Assembly: GCF_008831285.2 (NCBI RefSeq)
Contig: NC_045140.1
Span: 1,653,528-1,717,527, forward strand
Direction: 5' to 3'
DNA length: 64,000 nt
Source: Nymphaea colorata
Lineage: Eukaryota; Streptophyta; Magnoliopsida; Nymphaeales; Nymphaeaceae
The position numbers and the translations under genes are program-made. Below, one piece after another: positions 22,561 to 34,450 of the stretch (position 1 is its first letter; each line of letters begins with the position of its first letter). The notes beneath the pieces are model-generated. The model did no database searches. It worked only from the letters and a program-made list of their open reading frames with translations, and had not been told where the DNA came from.

Positions 22561-22942
22561 TGTTGAGAAGTATGCAATGAGAAAAAACAGAGATTGCAAG
22601 TGAAGGAAAAACTGTAAGACAGTAATTACGTGGTTCGGCTTGAAGCCTACATCCACGAGAGAAAGGGAACTCTTCTTCATTGTGTTTTTTTTCACACCTT
22701 TACAGCAGGGGTACACCCCATTATATAGGTTTCACTTATAAGATTGAGATAGGAACAGATTTTTAGGGATTAACAAGAATCTTCAGTTGCTGCCGTTAGA
22801 GATGCTCCTTGATCACGACAATCTTGGTGTGGATGATTTGATGAGGAACACACACCAGATCAGCGTCCAATCTTCTCCCAAAAGTGGTAGATCTTCTAAT
22901 ATCTCTTTACGAGATTTTCGTCCCATCTCTTTGTAACTAACA
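22561..22942 (-). repeat. 5' LTR of the copia element
   Basis: 382 bp, TG...CA ends, identical by eye to the 3' LTR. It holds the element's promoter and starts at the TCGAG target duplication. Confidence 0.96.
22721..22728 (-). promoter_or_regulatory. TATA box of the copia LTR promoter
   Basis: CTATATAA on the minus strand within the 5' LTR. About 30 bp downstream (near 22690) would be the U3/R boundary and transcript start. The same box in the 3' LTR (17615-17622) would drive outward minus-strand transcription, away from the second transporter gene. Confidence 0.6.
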
Positions 22943-23329
22943 TCGAGCTCAACTTGTTGAACATCGCGAATCCAAATACGCTTCCACAACGAAAAACATC
23001 TGGGAAAAAGCAGCTGGTACGGTGCTTTTTTATCATTCATCTCATTCCACATGTACAGAGATAAATGGCTTTTTCAAAAAGAATACTACCGTGAATCACG
23101 ATAGGTAGTTACAAGACGGCATAAGAAGAGAAATAATATCTATCACAAGGAAAAACTCGTCACCAACGTCTGAATAAGAATCTCCACGTGGAATGCAAGA
23201 GATAAAGATGACCCTGCCTATGTTCAGTTCATCTCTCAACAGTCTTTTACGGATCGAGTGCCATCTTCTGGGATAAGCGTCGGCACGGAGAAACAGTGAG
23301 AGGTTTGGTGCTTCGTCTGAGTTTTAACA
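22943..23329 (+). promoter_or_regulatory. Upstream region of LHT copy 2, with G-box
   Basis: The 387 bp between the copia element and the ATG are all that remain contiguous of the gene's upstream DNA. They contain a perfect palindromic G-box, CCACGTGG (23184-23191), a bZIP/bHLH/ABA-type binding core in plants. The stretch 23013-23135 is similar to 12765-12892. No clear TATA box is seen. Older promoter sequence now lies beyond 5.5 kb of transposon. Confidence 0.55.
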
Positions 23330-26300
23330 ATGGCGGACTCTGCTGATAATGTGAAGTCCCTTAGCATTGAGAACGGTGATGACGAATTGGATAAATGGCT
23401 TCCAATCACCGCGAATCGGAACGCTAAATGGTGGTACTCAGCCTTTCACAACGTTACGGCCATGGTTGGTGCAGGAGTGCTCAGCCTCCCTTACGCCATG
23501 TCCCAACTTGGATGGTATTATCTACGTACACTTTGTTCCTTCCATCATCATGTCATACGGATTTCTTCATGTAGATCTGAGCATGTCAGAAATCAAAGAT
23601 CGTTCGCAACTTCGCCTCCATGCATGCCCTCAAATTCAATCACAGATCTTGCATCGCATTGTCTTTTGAATCATCTTGTATGAGTTATCATTAGATGAAC
23701 TGCTTGAGCAAGTGAAACAAAGGGAGTGCATAAATTAAAGTTGCAGAATAAACCAATGAAACCTCTGATGACTATAACTATCATGCATGAAGAACTCAGT
23801 TCCTTGTTTTCTTTTCTTTTTCCTCTTTTCGATATTGCATGGTAGAAACCTTTGGGTTAGTTCGAATGTAGATCTATATGGGTAGCTGGTGCATGACTTG
23901 CCTCCGTATAAATTTATATCTGAAGGGTAAGTGATTGGCATAATGAGCAGAGCACCAGGCTATTAAAGGCTTTTAGATGGGGAGTCACGCTTGAATTCCA
24001 GCCATGGTCGTCAGTGATAGTGAACTCCAAAGCTATAGATAGGTATACACCGTCGTTCTGATAGATCACGTAATCTCTAATTAAGAGATCTTGCCGCGGC
24101 ATGTAAAAGCTCAATGGCAAGCTCTTGTTTTTTAATGCATCTGCTACATATTTCCAAATAGCTGCTTCCACTTCATTCGCTACAATTTTTCATATTTCTT
24201 AGAATATAAAATCTTCGTTTACGTTACTAAAAGGCAAGTATATATGTACTTTCCTATAACTAGTGCTGAACATGTTCTAGTATTTTAACAATTGAACCTG
24301 ACAGTGGTTGCTGTTCCATGTCCTTTTCAAGTTGAAGTATGATTTGTTTGGGCAACAAGTGCTCCGCTCGAGGCTTCACATCACTAAGGGGTTGAGTTTG
24401 AAGACCTTATAGTTGAAAAAAGATGCCCAAGAAGGAGAGGAAAGACAAAAAAAGACAAATGATTTTCTCTGTTGTTGATTTACAGGGTGCCTGGAATTAC
24501 AGTGCTACTGTTGTCATGGATCATTACCTTGTACACCTTGTGGCAAATGGTTGAAATGCATGAGATGGTGCCAGGAAAGCGATTCAATAGGTATCATGAG
24601 TTAGGGCAGCAAGCCTTTGGGAAGAAGCTTGGCCTTTACATTGTCGTGCCGCAACAGCTCATTGTCGAAGTCGGGATAAACATTGTTTACATGGTCACTG
24701 GGGGGCAGTCTCTGCAGAAAGTCCATGAGACAGTTTGCGGAGAGTGCAAACCCATCCGCCTCACTTACTTCATCCTCATATTTGCCGCTCCACAGTTCTT
24801 CCTCTCCCAATTGCCAAATTTCAACTCAATATCTGCAATTTCATTGACTGCTGCAGTTATGTCTCTAAGGTATGCACGTTGACTACTTAATTATGATTTT
24901 TATTAGTGTCATCTCTAAGGCCTTACCCACATGCCATTATTGGACCATTCATTTTTCTAGTCATTATGAGATGCTACCTATATATATTAAAGCAGCATGA
25001 ATTGGGCATTGTTCAATGGTTCTTCAACATAGTGCACTGTCATGTTTGAACCTTTTTATGAAAAAGGAACTCATAGCGTGAGTTTGAGGTTGTAAATATA
25101 ATTTTCATAGACAAGATTGAACATCCGTGAAGTTTGGTGACTTAATCTACTTAGTTAGTAAAGACAGACAACGGAACTTCAATATCTGAAAAGTCATAAA
25201 ATGTTGTTTAGAAGCGCAAAAAAGCACTTCTAAATTTTTGGCTATTTACTGCTACATTTATAAAATATTTAGAATAAGAAAAAATCATAGTAATAAGATA
25301 TACTTAACTGATTCAATGGATAACGGAAACCACTTAATGCAGAAATTGAAGCCGGATTTATCTGTTCAATGTCCCATGAGTCAGAACTCAGAAGTAGCAA
25401 AGTTATATGTGATTTGAATCCAATCCATTTGCATCTTTACTTTAGTTATAATATGAGCAGTCCAATTTACAATTTGTTCTTATGCTTTATGTTATAGATA
25501 AATGTCTTCCTACATGTGATTGCACTATAGTAGGGTAGACACTGGAGTTCATAAGTTCATATTTTAAGCACATCATTACATGCATAGATGGATTTATAGA
25601 TTCTTTCTACCATTTGTATCAGTTACTCTACAATAGCCTGGGGAGCCTCTGTTCATAAGGGGAAACAACCGGATGTAGAATATGGGCTAAAGGCTTCAAC
25701 AACAGCAGGGACTGTATTCAACGTTCTAAGCGCTCTTGGAGATGTTGCTTTTGCGTATGCCGGTCATAATGTAGTATTGGAGATCCAGGCGTCAATTCCT
25801 TCAACTCCAGATAAACCATCAAAAAAACCCATGTGGAAGGGTGTGGTTTTTGCTTATATTGTAGTTGCGCTCTGTTACTTTCCCGTTGCACTAATTGGCT
25901 ACTGGTACTTTGGAAATGATGTTGCCGATAACATCTTGATGTCTCTCGAGAAACCTCGATGGTTGGTTACAGTTGCTAACATCTTTGTAGTCATCCACGT
26001 AGTTGGAAGCTATCAGGTTGTCATTTCTGTTTCTTTCCCCCTGTTAACTAAATGTTCTGCAATTCTCTTTCTCTGGTCTTCTCTGAGAGTTCAAAACCAA
26101 TGACATACAAGTTTATTTTCCAAGCAGGTATACGCAATGCCAGTGTTTGATATGATAGAGACAGTTTTGGTGAAGAAGTGCCAATTTAAGCCTAGCATGT
26201 TTCTTCGCTTGATTGCACGCAGTTCTTATGTTGGTAAGTTTGCTTCTCCATCCCAGCATTTAATCATTTCTTTCAGAAAATATTTCTCTATCTTAAAAGT

Positions 26301-27017
26301 CTACACTCTGTATCTGTTACATTTATGGCAAATCTGAATAGAATCCGAGTCGACTGTCCAGATATTTGAAAACTAATCTACTCAGATAGATCATGATTAG
26401 TGTGATGTGAGCATGCAATTTTTAAATGGTTGGTGACCCAAGGACATGAAGATAAGGAAAAAGTGATCCCTTTCAAATTGTAAGGGGGGTTTTTTAATCC
26501 GCTTTTTGTGTCTTTATTTTCTTACTGTCCTTGCATCGTACTGCAGCCTTAACATGCATAATTGGTATAATCTTCCCTTTCTTTGGAGGGCTTCTTGGCT
26601 TCTTTGGGGGATTTGCACTTGCCCCAACTTCGTATTTCGTAAGTACAATTACATAAATGCTGTTGTTTTATTTTGTTTAAACTTTAGTGTTAATTTAGAA
26701 TTGGTTCGATGATTCTACAGCTGCCTTGTATCATATGGCTGGCCATCTATAAGCCCAAAAGATTCAGCTTGTCTTGGTTGACAAATTGGGTAAGTTTCCA
26801 TATGCTTAACAATTGATAAGATGATGAGAAAAAAATTACTTAATAAAAAATTTATGTTTCCATGCACCTTCTTGTCATATAAACTGACAACTGAAACGGT
26901 TTCCTTTGTTCATCGTAGATGTGCATCATTCTTGGTGTGCTGCTTATGACTGTATCACCAATTGGAGGTCTAAGACAAATCATCCTCTCTGCCAGGAACT
27001 ACAAGTTCCTTTCATGA
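23330..27017 (+). CDS. LHT-type amino acid transporter, copy 2
   Basis: A second proton-coupled amino acid permease of the LHT subgroup (AAAP family), tandem paralogue of the gene at 7345. Coding exons: 23330-23514, 24486-24869, 25623-26016, 26128-26233, 26547-26638, 26721-26789, 26919-27017, giving 442 aa. Exons 2-7 equal those of copy 1 in length (384, 394, 106, 92, 69, 99); only exon 1 differs (185 against 197). The protein shares [53 protein letters not shown] and [21 protein letters not shown] with copy 1. It differs in the acidic N-terminus and parts of the loops. All introns are GT-AG. It is intact and presumably functional. The nearby copia insertion may have altered its expression; this is inference. 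Confidence 0.95.
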
Positions 27018-30000
27018 TTCAGTTTTTCCATCCACAGCAAATGGAAAAGAAGCACGCGGTTTGGTTGTAACTTACTCTGAAGATCATGCAAAATAAGCAC
27101 GCAGCACTGGGCCTTGTAGTCCTGCCTGACTTGGGCGCCCAGTAAATGCAGTAATACGGATCAACAAGCAAGGCTTGTAAAAGCCGCCAGTCCTTCCTTC
27201 GTACTAGCTAGTTAAAGCTGTCCTACCAAAGAGAATCTTCTTCCTCCTCTTCTTAAATTTTCAACAATGCATGCCATTCTCTTACATTCATTGCTTACAA
27301 GATCCCACATGTAAAAGCTCTGTGGGATCATGCAGATCATCATGCAGTTTTCATTTGGTTGTTCACTTTCCCTACTTTAATAACACACTTCATGAACAAC
27401 GTGGCTAGCTTTCCTTTAGTAGTAAAATTATTCCATTTCTTATGTGAGTGTATTCTGCAAATCAAATTTTTAAGGGAGCCTTTCGTTCAGAATTTTAACC
27501 AATAGCCTATGCTGTACACGGTTTGGAGAAATGAGTTCTTGGATCAGTTTATTAATAATTCTGAAGATAGAAGCATAAGCTTATTTACAAGAAACACTCG
27601 AAAATCTTTGGCTAAACATCAGAATCGAATTGTGATAGATAAGGGTAAATAAGCGAATGTAGCCTCTATTTAATGGGTAAAATTGCATACACACACGCAC
27701 ACGCACACACATATCCATGAACCCTATCTAGATTATGTCAAGAAAGTCCTTACACTGAGGATGTTAAAAAGTTTTGCCCTTGGTGAATGTCTAAAGCTGC
27801 TCCTAGACAAGTAGATGTAAGTCTTATTGTTTATATATACCAATTCAAAGCCATGTTTGATTGCCTACGGTAGAAGTACTATGAGAAGCTTGAATATCTG
27901 CTTCTATAGAAACCCACCTAAACACGAACACTAAAATCTTGGATATGTTCGCCAGCTTTAACACTAATATTTTAAGGCTATCCTGGACTTTCAGTCGGCC
28001 AGGACCAGTCCGACTCTTTGCACTGATAACAACTGAGGAGCCGTCTCAACACTAATTACATATCTAAACTGGTAAATTTCAATCTGTCCCCGGGCCTTTT
28101 TATCACATAAACTCATTCGATCGGCCAGAGCAAACACTTGATCAATATTTGGAATGCTGTTGTTTACGTACTATTATTGTTAGCAACATATTGATTTGTT
28201 CAAGTGACATGCGTATATTTTCTCTGTAGTAAAATGATTAGTCATGCACAGATCATTTGTATCTGCCTTTGGTGTGGCTTGCTATTAAGGTTCTAATTTC
28301 TGTTGTTAAGCTTCCATGTTGGTTCAGCCAATGGGTCACGGGACCAAAAATTAAAACTTCCAAAAAAGAAAATACATAAAGTCAAATAAATATTTTCACA
28401 AATACACCGACGGATTTGATAACAATTGTACCTTACATTTTTTGATATCTTTAAAAAACGCACCAAGTATTCAAGGAACTCTTTAAGAAGGAAATTAAAC
28501 CTAGTCATATGAGAGTAGCAATTTGAAAAAGATTTGAGGAATTGAATGGTTGAGACTTGATCTAGTGCCTTCAAGTTAACAACCCATTTCGGATGAGCAG
28601 GAGGAAATCTCACTGCTCGAGTAAGGCTGAAACCTCCCCCCTCCTCCAACCCTTTATATTCTCCCTTCTTCAAATCGTGCGGTGGTAATATGGTTTTAGA
28701 GTGTTAAGCAAATAAAAGAACACTTTCAGTGAATTAAACCTCGGTTGACTATCATTAGCTTAAGCTGTGTCAATGAAACAAATGACTAAGACACTCCCAA
28801 TTTAAAACAAAATTCATGTTCTGTAGTTTACGTTATATACTTATCAATTATATCCATCACAGCAACTATATTCTTAAAACCAAACATACCTTGTTGCACT
28901 ACCAAAAAATGAGTAGTTGTAATTGTGTCTGGTCAAGCATCAGCCCATGACCATCAAATTTCCTGATTTTTTGAGTCAACCTTTTTCCTTTCCCTCAGCT
29001 GTGATTTTTTTTTTTTGCAAAACCCCATTTTAACACTTGGGATCTAGAGATCATGGTCAGTTTCATCATCTCAATAGATCTAAGTCGGAGGACAAATTGA
29101 AAATATGGTGTCATTAATCTAAAGAGGACAAATGCGAACAAGGAAGAAAGGAAAGGAGGAGGAGGAGCAAGTAGGCAGCAACCATGATTCAGGGGTTAAT
29201 AGGAGGATGGCTCAGGAAATCCAAGAGGGACTTAGAGGAGGAAGGCATGCCGTTGCAGGCAAAGATGTCGGACCAGGGAGAAAGAGAAGCACGACGGCAG
29301 ACCATCATGTTCGAAGTCAGTCAAACACGATGGTGAACATCGAGTTGAAGTAAATTGGTCTTTCTTAAAAGGTAACTTGTATTAGGAAAATCTACATCAG
29401 CTTACAATTGAAGGGTGCACCTTTCTATTATGACACCGACGCAGCTCAAGACCCCGAAGGCAGAGAGAATGAAGGGCCTTCGGACTTCGGTTCAGGCGGT
29501 GGGATTGATCCTCTCGCTCACCCGAATAAGGGTGAGTGGATCAACTGGACCCTGGTGCCATCTAAAACCGGGATGCGCCCATTTCGTTTTCGGGTACACG
29601 TTGCTTTAAATTAACTATCGCGAAGATCATCTAGAAACTGAACCTCATTTTTCTGATCTTTTATGCAGTCATCAGTTAGAAATGTGAAGCTCTCTTTTAT
29701 GCATGACATACAAAACAGACATCTTTGGAACGGGCTCCCACTTTTGGCGTGTGGTGGTATGAAACAATCAAGATAGACGACTTTTGCAGGAAACAACTGC
29801 CTTCTAACAAGAAATATATCCAATATACAACAGATGCAGCTTTTTGGCCTCTGAGCCCTTCTGGGCCCTGAACTAATGGAGAAAAATTGACATGCCAAGC
29901 GGCAAGAAAGCTAATTCCACCCAATGCACCAAATTAGGTCCCATTGGACACTTGCCACCACGTTTGGCAGAACTCCAATTTCGCTTCGACTACTTGTAAA

Positions 30001-30024
30001 TTATCCTCGACCGCTCAATCGCTG
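27018..30024. other. 3'UTR and intergenic, no gene supported
   Basis: Bases to about 27300 are likely 3'UTR of LHT copy 2. An (AC)n-type run lies at 27690-27711. Open frames at 28293-28673 (minus) and 29132-29353 (plus) have no recognisable domain or splice context. The frame at 29408-29614 is discussed separately. Confidence 0.45.
29408..29614 (+). other. Unidentified short open frame, codon-like
   Basis: A 68-codon frame, less AT-rich than its surroundings, with acidic and glycine-rich text (EGPSDFGSGGG) and then PNKGEWINWTLVPSKTGMRP. I do not recognise it. It lies 0.4 kb past the stop end of the nuclease gene on the other strand. It could be a transposon fragment or chance. Confidence 0.15.
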
Positions 30025-32885
30025 CTACAGGTCGCACAGCTCCATTTTCCCTTCAACTTCCTTGTAAATTATCCTTGACTCTGCAGCCAAAGCTCTGCTT
30101 TTAGCCATTACGTATCCCGTAAGCTGGTGTTTTTCCGTAGGCATATACTTCTGTGCTCTCTCCGTGTCCCCAAGAAGCAATGCCTCCCTTGCAGGAATCA
30201 CACTTTCCCACCAAAACTCCTTAAGAATACCCTGTATCAACTCCCAATAGCTAATGTCCTTGTAAACTCTAAACACTGTACTAGCTTTAGGCGTCCAGCA
30301 GTACAAGTCCACCCACTCTCTCCCCATGATCTCCAGTAAGCCCTGCACTTGCGGTAGATAGTAATATGGGGCCTTCGTCCATGGCACCCCAAGCTCTGGT
30401 TTCCCATTGTTATAGGGACATTTCACCTCTAATATCCCCACATCAGTGACAAGTCCATCAGGTGACCCACCCACCCAGCCAAATTCTTCCTCATTAGTGT
30501 GGGTAGCGAAACCAAGAACACCTACTTCATGGCCCGTGATGCTTTTGTACCTCTCAATGGCAGCTGCCTCATTAAGGACTCCCCATGTCATGGCAGAGGT
30601 ATTAACGAAAGTAGATACATCCGGTTCAAATACCTTCTCATACCACAGCTCTGAGCGACGGTTTTTCCAAAATCCCAGGGCTGTACTGAAAGAGCTAGTT
30701 GTCAGTTTGTTTTTCCTCAGCTCGAACCACTCAGCTGAGCGCTGGGGAATGTCAACTGCAACTGCAGCAAGAGTCAAGTTCCTAAATTGAAGCATTCGAT
30801 TTCCATTTCTTGGCACCATATGATGGAGCATTCGAAACTCTAGCACGTTGATCTTACTCATACTCTTGATAGCCAATGATCGATGGAAGGCCTTGCCAAT
30901 GGTCCAGACTGATAGATAAAAGTAAACTGTGATAAGCTCATGAAAACAAGAGATCAGAGGAAAAAATGACCAGCCAAAAATGCAGAAAACTACGAGCCTA
31001 ACCAAAAGAACAGGCACATCGTTGGCTGTGACCACCTCTGTTTTAAAAAAACACCAAGGAAGACAAAAACGTGGACTATCTAACAAACAAAGAAACTCCT
31101 AAGAGTGGCACAATTGTCCAAGCAAAGGGATAAGGAATCTTTCAGACTGTCTATTTTCCTTTTCAACAGCACGAATTACAGCTGAAGCACAAGATAATCC
31201 AATTACATGTCATGCCAAGATGTCCTTCCGTTGGGATCTTGATGGTCTGTGATGTTTGGAAAAATTAGGAACCAATATAACAAGAAAATCAGACTTCTTA
31301 TACAACGCCAGAAATGAATATCTGAAAATCTTTTAAACTGTTCTTAGGCCTATATGTCCCATGTGGTGGTTATACTCGAAAACATGGTGATGGTTTGCAA
31401 TATGAAAATTTGAAATATCAGTGGAAGCCCCACAGTTTGATCGAACTAGAATGTCATTCAAGTCATGCAAACCATGTCAGACTGTGACCAGGTAATACAG
31501 TTTATCCTGTCTAGGGTTCCAGATGTTACCTAGCATGACCTAGAACTCCTAGCATTACCATTTTCTAATAACTGCCTGTTTAAGCTAGAAGTTGGCCTAA
31601 GAAAAGAAGCCTTTTACCTTTCATTGTGAGAAAAATATGACCACCAATACAAGTATCGACTTTATCAAGGCCTACTTGAGTAGAATACACTGTTCAATTA
31701 AAGGATAGCCAAAAAAGGGTAAATAAAGAGCATTTTTCACAAATATGTAAGTAGGCTATAGAGTATTTTGTAAATATAGATTTTGAAACACTAAAAGAAG
31801 AAAGTAAATTTAAGCTTCATCATAAATAATGAGTAAACGAAGCTAGGATCCTCAGGAAATGCACATCTTATAACAAAATGAGTAATTCTCCAACTCCTTT
31901 GTCTCATTTTCTCTCTCCTTCCCTCCTTCCCTTCCACCAAGCCATCGACTTTGTTATGCGAACACAACCTAATGAAGTGAATAATTTCCTTCTCAATCAA
32001 GAAGATCAATTACTGACATACTTATGTAGATCTATAGCAAATACCAATAGAAATGCATACTTCATTTATTAGTTAAGTTGTCTTCGTCAAGGTTATCTTG
32101 GGAAAACCTTCAAAACTCAAAAAGTTTAAAAACATACAAAGAATAACAGAACATGCCAGCTAATTTTCTTAAAATTAATAAAGATTCAAAACAGGTTGTA
32201 AGATTTTATAAGAAACGAAAAGAAACAGAACCATACTCTTAAAGGCTAAAGCACATTGTGGAAGGAACTTTAAAAAAAAGGTGAAATATTGCTATAAGGT
32301 TATGGTAATCTTTTTGTAGAGGTATCAAAATATTCTCCAAACAAAAAGGGTGTATCACTCTGCCTTGGTGAAAATATAGCAATATTTTTCAAATACTGTT
32401 CATATATGTGACAGCAGTTCTAACATGGACAATTTAATGGAAAATGGATGACTATCTTGGTTTGAAGTTTTGAACCTTAAATTGGTCTAGGTTTGAGCAA
32501 GATTGACCTGGATCAGAAGTGGCAACCTATGTCAAGAGTCCTGGCAAAAATCCATTTCAGAAGCAAATGGAAGCCACTTGCATGCTACACCCTGTATTGA
32601 AATTATCTTGAACTCGAAGAGCTTGGCCCGAAATTAAGGGAAGTAATGCAGCTGACCCACTTTACGGAGAATAATGCTTGAAAATAACAGCCTTGTACTT
32701 CCATCATTGCACTTCAGCTTTTCCCCCATAGAAAAAACCAATCAAGTGCATCCACACAATTTTAAAAAGGAAAGATAGCACTGCTAGAAAGCAGAAACAA
32801 CAAAAATGAAGTGAAAACAGGCCATATCCTTACCTTTGTGGCATGGGACAAAATCCAATCCTGATACAGTAAAACCACTCGTCAT
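30025..32885 (-). CDS. YqaJ/lambda-exonuclease family PD-(D/E)XK nuclease
   Basis: A predicted DNA nuclease of the restriction-endonuclease-like fold, with the YqaJ viral recombinase domain found in small plant families. Reconstructed as two coding exons on the minus strand: 32834-32885 (ATG, 17 codons plus one base, then GTAAGG) and 30025-30908 (after a CAG acceptor). The junction restores ...PCHK-V-WTIGK in frame, giving 311 aa. Conserved features: RSAEWFELRKNKLTTSSF (residues about 74-91), TWGVLNEAAA with a Glu at 131, GGSPDGLV with Asp 168, EVKCP with Glu 178 and Lys 180 (the D...ExK metal site), and LPQVQGLLE (about 202-210). The basic N-terminal 60 residues, poor in acidic groups, may be an organelle transit peptide (inference). 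The minus-strand frame reading through to 31086 runs into intron. In phage this fold degrades double-stranded DNA ends; the plant substrate is unknown to me. Confidence 0.85.
31087..32833. other. Intron of the nuclease gene
   Basis: Non-coding, AT-rich sequence between the two coding exons (the intron runs 30909-32833). No embedded gene or clear element seen. Confidence 0.6.
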
Positions 32886-34450
32886 GGAATGTGCTATCAC
32901 CTTGTTTAATGGATTAACCCTGTTTAGAGCAACATCAGTAGAAATGAACACAATAGGTTATTTGTACCATAAATAAGAACTGAAAATGAATACATTTTCT
33001 GCAAACACATAATATGGAAACAGGACTTCATTGAGCTTTCCACCATGCAAACATGGACAGCAAACGTGCTAGTCTAGATATTTAACCCATATACAAGCAT
33101 CTCAAACAAAAACAGAAAACTAAGGCTATCCTTGTTATACAATCAAAGTCATAAGCTCCACATAATGCTTAGACGACCAAATCTACAGATAGCCCAGCCA
33201 AAAGAAGCTAACCAATGAGAACCTGACACATCGCTAAACCACTCCATCATAAATCGTGAACTGGTGAGTTAGTAAGAATTACATGCATAAAACAAAATTA
33301 AATGTGCCTTGGTGAATTGCACAGTGATGCGATCAGAATGCCTCCTAGCATACAGATAATCAGTCAACCAAGAAGGTTGTAGCAGTAAATTGACAACCTA
33401 CGGTATTTGACTTTAGATGAAAGCTTTATTTACGTCCAGTAGCACTAACTCCAGAAAGGTCAAAAACCACAAAATGCAAAGTATTGACAATAAAGAAGGA
33501 ATCGGCTGAAGCCCAAGCGTTAATGACGGAACAAGTGCATCATTGGAAGAGTTGAAAACGTGAATTTTCTAATCGCTTGATGCGTTCAAAATGCCCATAT
33601 TGTACAGTGTTGCATTGATACTGCAATTCTATGTAACCAAATAAACTAAAACAACAAGGAAACTCCATAAATGTGGCTAATGGCAATGAAAAACCTGCAC
33701 AATCATGTTGAAGTGGAGCAAAAAAAACAACAATGACAAGAACAACATACCAAAATAGACCATTATAAACAGTTCGCACACAATAACGAAAAAATAATGA
33801 GATTGTAATCTGATAATCGAGCAAAAAAGCATGTGTTAGTCCTTCAAAATACCATAAGGAAAAGAAAAAAGGAACCAACTAGCTACTTAAAATAACAGTT
33901 CCTACAGCCAGAGAGAAAAAAACATCGAAATGTAAAACTCGGTAGCCCGACCCCATTCTCTGCTTCTTCATAGGAACGAAAAATCACAAATGGATGCTAC
34001 CATGCACAAGGACAAGCGAAAGAGACAAAGCCGACACGAGAGTGACCTTATAAACCCCTACAATGGAAAAATAGAAGCAGAAGGGGGAACCAGAGAGCAG
34101 GAGAAGGAGCTAGCCCTGTCCCCTAATCTCAAGCTCTTAGAGGCGACTGGAGTCCCAGCGAGCTCATCATTCCTAGATAGCAGAGGCAATGCCGTTTTGC
34201 CTTCTGATACCCACGAAAGCCATAAAGAATGGGTTGCTCTACTGAAAGGATTAGCAATCAGCAATTATCTGGCCGCAGATGAAACGTTAGAGATTCTGGG
34301 TGGAAAGGGTCGACATCTTCCCTCGAGAAAGAAAGCCCTGGCGGGAAAGTTACCGGGCGACACCTTGCAGAGAGAGAGAGAGAGAGAACGGGAAACCTGA
34401 ACGAGCGGCGGCCGATGGCTGTCGCCGGAGCTGACCAGAGGAAGTGAGGA
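32834..34450 (-). other. Probable leader region of the nuclease gene
   Basis: The first coding exon probably extends upstream to 32919, next to a CAG acceptor, implying an earlier 5'UTR exon. The likely source is 34050-34450 (minus strand), which is GC-richer and has a (CT)n tract at 34371-34387 typical of plant leaders. A short upstream frame (MSTLSTQNL, near 34290-34318) would fall in such a leader. The plus-strand 136-codon frame at 33990-34400 overlaps this region and looks like an antisense shadow. The exact first-exon boundary is not determined. Confidence 0.4.

Larger units (their letters stand above)
17455..22942 (-). mobile_element. Full-length Ty1/copia LTR retrotransposon
   Basis: A complete copia element of 5488 bp on the minus strand. 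The two LTRs (17455-17836 and 22561-22942) are each 382 bp, start TG and end CA. I see no differences between them. A 5-bp direct repeat, TCGAG, flanks the element (17450-17454 and 22943-22947), showing a clean integrase-made insertion. Just inside the 5' LTR lies TGGTATCAGAGC (minus strand, 22549-22560), complementary to the 3' end of initiator methionine tRNA. Just inside the 3' LTR lies a GAGGGGGAGA purine tract (17838-17847). One uninterrupted frame encodes gag-pol. Identical LTRs and an open frame imply a very recent insertion and possible activity. It sits between two tandem transporter genes, about 0.4 kb upstream of the second. Confidence 0.97.

Noticed and set aside
28293-28673. 126-codon minus-strand frame
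   Set aside because: No recognisable domain. The text comes from AT-rich intergenic DNA and there is no promoter or splice context.
31087-31100. Extending the nuclease protein N-terminally to 31086 (353 aa reading)
   Set aside because: The added residues are hydrophobic intron translation. A CAG acceptor at 30909 and a phase-matched upstream exon at 32834-32885 give a better start.
33990-34400. 136-codon plus-strand frame ending in an RERERE run
   Set aside because: The run is a (GA)n microsatellite, no family matches, and the region is better explained as the antisense of the nuclease gene leader.
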